The translations under genes were made by a program, and so were the position numbers. Below the pieces are notes generated by a model. The model did no database searches and was not told where the DNA came from. It was given only the letters and a program-made list of their open reading frames with translations. Shown one piece after another: positions 18,182 through 23,756 of a stretch of 23,756 bases of DNA. How positions within the stretch are numbered: position 1 is the stretch's first letter; the number at the start of each line of letters is the position of its first letter. Source of the stretch: Chara braunii (lineage: Eukaryota; Streptophyta; Charophyceae; Charales; Characeae); NCBI GenBank assembly GCA_003427395.1, contig BFEA01000129.1, positions 1,207,294 through 1,231,049 on the forward strand, given 5' to 3'.

Positions 18182-19547
18182 TCACTTGTCCTCACTAGTC
18201 CGGGCGTATTTATCATCCAAGAAACACATATTGTTTGGGTCCACACAAAAGTTGGGAGGAATCGGATCGCCTAGCGCCAGCTTCATTGCCTCATCAGGAA
18301 TATCAATCTCATCGTCTTCGTCGTCTTCGATAGGTGTACACTCAACCCGGTCCACCATCGAGGCTACACTGTTCGCGGGTGGCGGGTTCAAGCATCCCTC
18401 TGATCGACCCGGTCTATATTCCCTGCCGTCGCGCTCCATGCCAGCGGACTGCCCACGCCACCTGGCTGCATTGGTGTCATTTTCAATCTCGGGTTCGGAG
18501 TCCGATGAGTCTTCCTTGCTGTCGACGGGGTTAAAGCCTTCACCCGATTTAGCGAGGTCTGCATAGTCCTTGAACGTCAGTTGATCTTTGTGAAGATCAA
18601 ACTTCAATATCTCACATCGAGCAACGAATGTCTCGAAGGCGCCAGTCAGAGTACCGTGATAATGTTTGAGGGTCTCTTTCACCTTGGCTTTCTTATATAT
18701 ATATCTTCTGTCAAGACGTCCCTCCGCCGCATCGCGGAACAGGTATTCCCACACCTTCAGTCTCTTCGGTCCCAACTTGTGGAACATGTCCCTGTTGTTG
18801 CGATGTGTGGAACGCGGCTTCTCGAGTCGGCAGTTGAATCTGTCATCCTTGACAAGTTTGTCGATGAACTCTGTCAAGTATGAAATATCCTTGGCCGACT
18901 CGTCACAGGCAATGACATTATTACCTGCAAGCATGAACTCCCACACAAGACCCACCTGCGCCCTACCCAACAAAATGACACCTTCCGCTTTCTCCGACGA
19001 ATGAACTGCACAACTTCCGCAACTTGCCGGGTTCTCCCTCCCAAATCGAATACGCAGCACTTTCGTCGCATTCGACGCCACCGTGTTTTCCTTGACACTT
19101 CCCGAACTTATCCTCCACAAAATGCACTTCTGTGAGATGATTGAGAAGTCGGGGTGTGACAGTTACTTTTTTTAGATCCCCTCCCTCAACGTGCATTATG
19201 ATGGCCATCAAGTCGCGGCTCGACGTAGCGATGTTGTCGTACCTTGTGACGTCACTCGATGGCCTGTCCACCCATTTCCTGGACCCAGGGATGAGTTCGA
19301 CGTCCTCCCAACGGAACAAGTGACGCAAGACATCGCTTTGCACCTTCTACGGTGCAAAGAAGAAGAGGACCCAATTCGGACCACAACACTTCGTCATCAT
19401 TGTGTGCAGTGCATCGAAGTCCTGTGAGGTCCATGCACTGCTAAAATTTGCGGCCGAGATGTCCACGATGGCGGCCCTACATGCCATTTTTGCGCAGAGG
19501 CGACGATGTCGTCGGGCGCTGCCATAACCTCCTTTGACCGCATGCAC
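18182..19547 (-). pseudogene. DNA methyltransferase-like segment (N4/N6, beta-like order)
   Basis: Beta-class N4/N6 DNA methyltransferases have motif IV first and the SAM-binding motif last. Here AAIVDISAANFSSAW stands at the motif IV place, but the usual (D/N/S)PP(Y/F/W) is not present. TKCCGPNWVLFFFAP follows like the strand after motif IV. Near the end, EGEPGKLRKLCSSF leads to ILLGRAQVGLVWEFMLAGNN and VIACDES, matching the order 'kP..l', FxGxG-like loop, helix and acidic strand end. An in-frame TAG (19,347-19,349) and frameshifts near 19,490 and 18,990 break it. After it come a Lys/Arg-rich helical stretch and an acidic tail ending at TGA 18,182-18,184. With motif IV altered, activity is doubtful. 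This is a motif-level call without alignment. Confidence 0.45.
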
Positions 19548-20455
19548 ACAGAAGGCAATGTGGTCTGCCTGCCGAGTTTGTCACACACAAGATGACGTGC
19601 ACTGGAGGCGATCCGTTTCACTTCCGCTCGAAGCAAATCGAGCTTATCGATTGCGGTATATATGAACACCTTGAAGTGAAACAGAGCCTCCTTGTACATT
19701 ACTTCCGTATGCCCCAAACCCGCACCTTGCCTTGCCTCCTCCACTCCTCCAAGTCGACGAGGGATCGTCTTCACTTTGTTGCTATGAACCTTCTCTCGTT
19801 CCTTCACCCATTCAGCTGCGCGTAGCCCGTTTGGTGAATCCCTCTCTTTCAGGTCCTTGTACGACATGAAGAAGTCGTCGTTCGATTCTTCATTTGCCCT
19901 TCCCTCGGTGCGGAACACGACATAGTTGAACATGCGGACTATGTATCTCTCTTTGCGCATTATATCGAAGAGGCACTCTGTGTTCACCCTCGGAGGCGTA
20001 ACTTTGACATTTGTTGTCACCACTTTCCCCTTCATGAGCAGGAGTAGCGCAACTTCTCTCTCGCGGCATGTCATGTCCCCAAAGTTTTTGAAGTACGAAG
20101 GACACAAATCCTTCAAAGGCACGGTGGAGCCTTTGGGACCATCTCTCGCATACATGCAGTGGTACAACGACCTTTGTCCCTTGATCTCATCAGTGTACGG
20201 GCCAGGCAGGCACCCCTTCATCCTCCCCGGCATGTCAAACGGGATCTTGCCATCGCCGATTGGCAGCTGACCTTCCTCGAACATTGCGAAGAACCTCTCC
20301 ACCAGTGGCCAGATTGCGGCGGTGGCGAGGTTCATGTACCACCGGACTTTATTACTACAATCCTTACTGTACTCATTGTCGAGCGCCTGTTTCACGAACG
20401 CCTTGTCGCACGCCTTCCCCATGCAGGCCCACATGAAGTTTTGCCACTTTTTCTA
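19397..20455 (-). pseudogene. Long conserved middle segment, unknown function
   Basis: An open frame of about 345 codons has globular, protein-like composition: SNKVRWYMNLATAAIWPLVE, FAMFEEGQLPIGDGKIPFDM, PGRMKGCLPGPYTDEIKGQR and YIVRMFNYVVFRTEGRANEE. The frame is the same as the ParB-like part upstream, separated only by a TAG at 20,453-20,455. It leads into the methyltransferase-like segment by a frameshift near 19,490; the last 60 or so codons of the open frame are therefore out of phase. I recognise no domain. It may form an extended N-terminal or target-recognition part of the methyltransferase-like protein. Confidence 0.55.
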
Positions 20456-21227
20456 GTGCGCAACGCCAACGACATCCTTCTCGCTAACCTTAGCCTTGGG
20501 GGCCTCGATTTTGTTGTTGTCGATCCGCCATTGCCTCATATCACGCACAACGTCTTGGAAGGACAACATCATGGCGCGATTCTCACGTGTGTTGTCGAAG
20601 GCGGAGACACTGAAGTACCCTCGTGTCTCGTCATCTTTGAAAAAAAACGACTCGCACTTTAGAGTACGGGCGGAGGTCATAGACTTTAACCACGGCGGAG
20701 TCCTTTGCCACCAACCGTTTCATGGCCTCGGCGGTATGCTGACCACAGACAGTGACTAGTCGAATTCCGCCGAGTCCCTTTTGAAGAACTCGTCCGGCGT
20801 GATTCGCCTTCCCTGTCCGCCGACGACGTCGTCCAGATCAACAGGTGCAAGAACGAGCTCAAGTCTATCCCACGGCCCCGGGTTGGCAGTAAGGGAGCTT
20901 TCTATGACATTCTCGATGCCTCTGACAATGTTCTCGGACAAGGAGCGATGATTATAAAGGATCCTCCCACGGGGAGTGCGTTTGATTCTTGTGACATCGA
21001 CGTTAACAACATGGATGTCTTGCCTGGCGAAGCCTTGCTCGTCGTATTCGAGAAAGAAACATCGTGTTGTGTCAAGGGGCGCGACGTGCTGAACTAGCTC
21101 GTCAACATCATCGGGCATGCGAGGCCCCACCCCCTCGCCCTCATCCCTAGAGTCCCGCAGCTCTTGTGTCCTGGCCCTCTGCGAGCCTTTCCTACCGCCG
21201 CCACGGCCGCCGCCATGACTGCCACTT
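20456..21227 (-). pseudogene. ParB-like (ParB/Srx fold) segment
   Basis: ParB N-terminal domains begin with a strand-turn-helix around a 'P.N.R' region and contain a G-x-R/H-R-x-x-A motif. Here DIHVVNVDVTRIKRTP, then LSENIVRGIENVIESSL, then LVTVCGQHTAEAMKRLVAKD follow that pattern, with GQHTAEA in the place of the G(H/E)RRxxA box. Further on GYFSVSAFDNTRENRAMMLS leads to the middle segment. Decay: the frame switches near 20,757 at a TAG, and switches back at an A8 run (20,640-20,647). In bacteria and phages, ParB-like domains are often fused to N4/N6 methyltransferases, which makes the pairing with the downstream segment meaningful. The assignment is tentative. Confidence 0.4.
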
Positions 21228-22422
21228 CCCCCCCCCCCCCAGTTTTCCGAGGAGCCCGTGCTTCCAAGGATGTCGTCAACGCTCCGCGAGCCTCATTGAC
21301 GGTGTCAGTCCTCACTTGTTTCGTTTGGCTCGCAGTAGAGGTCAACGCTTCTCCCTTCTTTCTCTTTCCCTGTGAGCCATTTTTGTCTGTCCCATCCTTC
21401 GCCTGGTTAAACGACTGCGACATTCCGACACTTTTTTTTTTCATCTGCGTCACCGACTCCGCAGGCGTCATCCTCACCAACATCTCTCTCCTTGTCCATG
21501 TCACTGTCCTCACCTTCAGCATCTCCTTCGTTACCGTCGTCCCCCTCCTCACCACCGCCCTCCCCCTCTTGACCCTCGCATTCCTCCTCGTCAAAGGCAC
21601 TTGTACTTCCCCGGGAACGATGTTGGGGATTAACCAGGTGGCGCAGAGCTCCGTCGTCGTAGTTTGTGGCCTCGCTGAACTGCTCCGCCGCATCGCGACC
21701 TTGTCGATCGGAGGGCGAAACCGGAGCGGGAAGAGCCCGGGCGACTGCATCGGACGAAAGCGGGGCAGTCGCCAATTGTTTCCTCTTCGCACCCGCTCTG
21801 GCCGGCGGATCTTGGCGACGTTTGGACCCCGCGTCAATGGGCACGAAAACACAATCAACTTGTTGGGCAGCAGACAACCTCGCGAACTGTTCCCTGTATC
21901 GCATAACGACAGTTGCCAGTTGGTCTTTCGGGCTGTTGAACTGGACCAAACGTCCGCTGAGCAAGAAAGTGCGGTCGACAACGAGCAGGGACCTAGTGAC
22001 GTGATAGCCATTGGTTTTGGAGAGAAACTTTTCTAGATCCAGCATTTGGAATTCCGTTCCACTCCCGCGCACGTCAAACACTTTCATCGACAAAGCCTTG
22101 ACCCCGTAACCTTGGAAGAGCCGAAGGTCAAGAGACACCTTCTTGTCTTCCTTGACCCAGTTCTTCCCCTCGCCGTCATAGATAGACGTAAGGAAGAAGG
22201 TCCTAAACTTCCTGCCGTCGTAGTTAGTCCTCCCCGTTTCTGATTTCTCCACACCTCCGCAACAGTACCAACTCCGACCGTTGTCATCGCTCAAGAACAC
22301 GACGGCTCCACAACCGGATGTATGAAGACCACCAAACCAGTCGAGAGCCCAGGGTTTATCGTTGTAGAGCTTAGACCTGCCGTATGCACATTTGGCAGGG
22401 ACGGAGGCCGAAGCTGTTTTAC
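21228..22422 (-). pseudogene. N-terminal conserved domain plus acidic and basic linker
   Basis: The first 200 or so residues look globular: KLYNDKPWALDWFGGLHTSG, GRSWYCCGGVEKSETGRTNY, VSLDLRLFQGYGVKALSMKV and RSLLVVDRTFLLSGRLVQFN. I do not recognise the domain. A low-complexity part follows, first acidic (EGEGGGEEGDDGNEGDAEGE) and then basic and Gly-rich. Two homopolymers shift the frame: an A10 on the coding strand (21,432-21,441) and a G13 (21,228-21,240); after the second the frame matches the ParB-like part. There is no ATG at the left edge; the open frame runs up to a likely splice site, so the true start codon is probably in an exon not identified here. Confidence 0.6.
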
Positions 22423-22455
22423 CTGAAGGAACCACGGGGGGGGAAAAAAAAAAGA
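22423..22455 (-). promoter_or_regulatory. Putative 3' splice site before the N-terminal exon
   Basis: Read on the minus strand, a T10 then C8 pyrimidine tract is followed by GTGGTTCCTTCAG with the AG at 22,423-22,424. This is a good polypyrimidine/AG acceptor, and protein-like sequence starts right after it. The bases CAG|GTAAAAC could also be read as a donor, so the direction is not certain. Confidence 0.4.
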
Positions 22456-22539
22456 CAACAAGAAAAAGGAATTAAGAAACATGAAGAAGCATTTGTTGCC
22501 TGAAGACCATAACACGGGGCACCTCAACCAACGTGGGGA

Positions 22540-23105
22540 TCCGACGTTCAGGAAACGCCGGACCCCTCGGCGCTGTGGACGGCATGAGGTTCGTCGGACC
22601 ACTCAGGCACTGCCGAGGGGGTCCGATGTCCAGGGAACACCGGACCCCCTCGGCGCTTTGGGCGACATGGGGATTGGTCGGTCCATGTCCCTCTCCCGCA
22701 CCGCCAAGGGGGTCCGACGTTCCCAAAACGCCAAACCCCCCACGCGTGACCAGCGTTGGGGCCGGACCCCTCGGCGCTTTGGGCAACACGGGGGTTGGTC
22801 GGGCCTTGTCCCTTCCCCACACCGTCGAGGGGTCCGGCGTTCCCAGAACGCCAGACCCCCACGTTGGTCACGCGTGGGGGGGGTTAGGGGGGGATCCGAC
22901 GTACATGGAACGCCGGACCCCCTCGGCGGTGCGGGAGAGGGAGGGTGTCCGACCAACCCCGTCCGTCCCCCGCACCGCCGAGGGGGTCCGGCGTCCCCCA
23001 CGCTTGACCGGCGCTGGGGTCCAGCGTTTTGGGAACGCCGGACCCCTTGGCGGTGCGGGAGAGGGACGGTATCCGACGAACCCCGTCCCTCTCCCGCACC
23101 ACCGA
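22540..23105. repeat. GC-rich array of large palindromes
   Basis: Two palindromic modules alternate. Module 1 is GGGGTCCGGCGTTCC facing GGAACGCCGGACCCC. Module 2 is CGGCGGTGCGGGAGAGGGA facing TCCCTCTCCCGCACCGCCG with a short spacer. CGGACCCC cores recur near 22,559, 22,641, 22,763, 22,913 and 23,039, giving irregular spacings of 82-150 bp. A further inverted pair (ACGCGTGACCAGCGTTGGGG near 22,741 and ACGTTGGTCACGCGTGGGG near 22,861) encloses part of the array. Open frames here on both strands are repeat artefacts. Confidence 0.85.
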
Positions 23106-23125
23106 AAAAAAAAAAAAACAGGGAA

Positions 23126-23756
23126 ACAGCAAATCCCCATGGGATATTGTGGGGAGAGGGAGATCAATCCCTCTCCACAACATCTATACACTGTTTCGTG
23201 AGTGGCATTGCACCATCACCACCTTTTTTATTTCCAACATTTTTCGGAAAAAAAAAACAGAAAAACGGCAAATCCCCATAGGATATTGTGGGGAGAGGGA
23301 GATCAATCCCTCTCCACACCATCTATACACTGTTTCGTGAGTGGCATTGCGCCATCACCACCTTTTTTATTTCCAACATTTTTTGGAAAAAAAAAAACAG
23401 AAAAACGGCAAATCCCCATGGGATATTGTGGGGAAAGGGAGATCAATTTCTTTCCATACCATCTATACACTGTTTCGTGAGTGGCATTGCGCCATCACAA
23501 TCTTTTTGATTTCCAACATATTTAAAAAAAAAAAAAAACGGAAAAACGACAAATCCCCATGGGATATTGTGGGGAGAGGGAGATCAATCCCTCTCCACAC
23601 CATCTATACACTGTTTCATGAGTGGCATTGCGCCATCACCATCTTTCCGATTTCCAACATATTTCAAAGAAAAAAAACAGAAAAACAGCAAATCCCCATG
23701 GCATATTGTGGGTAGAGGGAGATCAATCCCTCTCCACACCATCTATACACTGTTTC
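23126..23756. repeat. 140-bp tandem array, at least four and a half units
   Basis: Units begin with AAATCCCCATGGGATATTGT at 23,131, 23,270, 23,410, 23,551 and 23,690, a period of 139-141 bp. Each unit has the hairpin GGAGAGGGA-GATCAA-TCCCTCTCC (diverged in the third, partly in the fifth), the 20-mer ending CTATACACTGTTTC, and an A run of about 10-17. The array runs off the contig end, so the copy number is a minimum. The repeating open frame through it is not a gene. Confidence 0.95.

Larger units (their letters stand above)
15846..23756 (-). mobile_element. Large damaged element: ParB-like, methyltransferase-like, Ulp1
   Basis: A minus-strand coding block of about 6.4 kb (22,422 down to 15,965) is followed by a 20-mer at 15,846-15,865. 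That 20-mer also occurs in every full unit of the tandem array upstream of the gene, except for one base in the first unit. Putting these together as one mobile element is inference. Support comes from the Ulp1 domain, which is common in eukaryotic DNA transposons (for example some MULE, CACTA and KDZ elements), from the repeat-flanked layout, and from decay by stops and frameshifts. No recognisable transposase or integrase was found. The right end is beyond the contig. Confidence 0.5.

Noticed and set aside
21164-22036. Plus-strand frame of 290 codons opposite the large element
   Set aside because: It is the antisense shadow of the conserved minus-strand coding sequence, whose translation is clearly more protein-like.
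22481-23281. Long plus-strand open frame (about 266 codons) over the GC-rich array
   Set aside because: Its translation is a repeat of TPDPLGGAGEG-like units in several frames and both strands, produced by the palindromic array rather than by coding selection.
23126-23756. Regular repeats as a CRISPR array
   Set aside because: Whole 140-bp units are repeated, with no unique spacers between short repeats, and the context is eukaryotic. This is a tandem satellite.

Overview
This is a eukaryotic, repeat-dominated contig. It starts with a 21-base G run, carries ambiguous bases at about 5.6-6.8 kb and a 13-N gap at 11,688-11,700, and stops inside a tandem array. Everything recognisable is a transposable element, a relic of one, or a simple repeat. 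There is no rRNA gene, complete tRNA gene, CRISPR array, bacterial operon or intact host gene. The composition (abundant MITEs, long dinucleotide runs, decayed retroelements, a Ulp1-bearing giant element) fits a large plant or algal genome. My best guess is a charophycean green alga such as Chara; that is inference from general knowledge, not shown by a marker gene.

Left part (0-9 kb). Two inverted-repeat elements (MITEs) and MITE fragments lie at 0.69-1.33 kb and 7.30-7.72 kb. A decayed reverse transcriptase runs on the minus strand at 2.29 to about 3.30 kb, with probable upstream remnants to 5.26 kb. A decayed LINE-type ORF1 with an intact CCHC zinc knuckle lies on the plus strand at about 5.58-6.50 kb. 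A tRNA-derived SINE lies at about 7.80-8.18 kb.

Middle part (9-15.8 kb). Short tandem and direct repeats, long CA/GA/CT microsatellites and three more MITEs (9,950-10,055; 12,708-12,827; 13,600-14,062) are interspersed with unassigned sequence and several perfect palindromes. Four MITEs share GGGC-type termini and are flanked by 3-bp duplications (TGA, TCA, TCA, TAA), like PIF/Harbinger-type elements. A fifth has different inner ends and TAC duplications.

Right part (15.85-23.76 kb). This is the most interesting region: a damaged minus-strand gene or gene set about 6.4 kb long. In coding order I read a conserved N-terminal domain of unknown function, an acidic then Gly/Lys-rich linker, a ParB-like segment, a long uncharacterised middle, a segment laid out like a beta-class N4/N6 DNA methyltransferase, a conserved unknown segment, an acidic linker, and a C-terminal Ulp1/SUMO-type cysteine protease whose His-Asp-Gln-Cys residues are all present. 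Frameshifts (several at homopolymers) and five in-frame stops interrupt it. Upstream lie a GC-rich array of large palindromes and a 140-bp tandem array. A 20-base sequence from the 140-bp unit recurs just beyond the 3' end of the protease, so the two may mark the ends of one large mobile element. The domain assignments come from motif reading only; no alignment was run.
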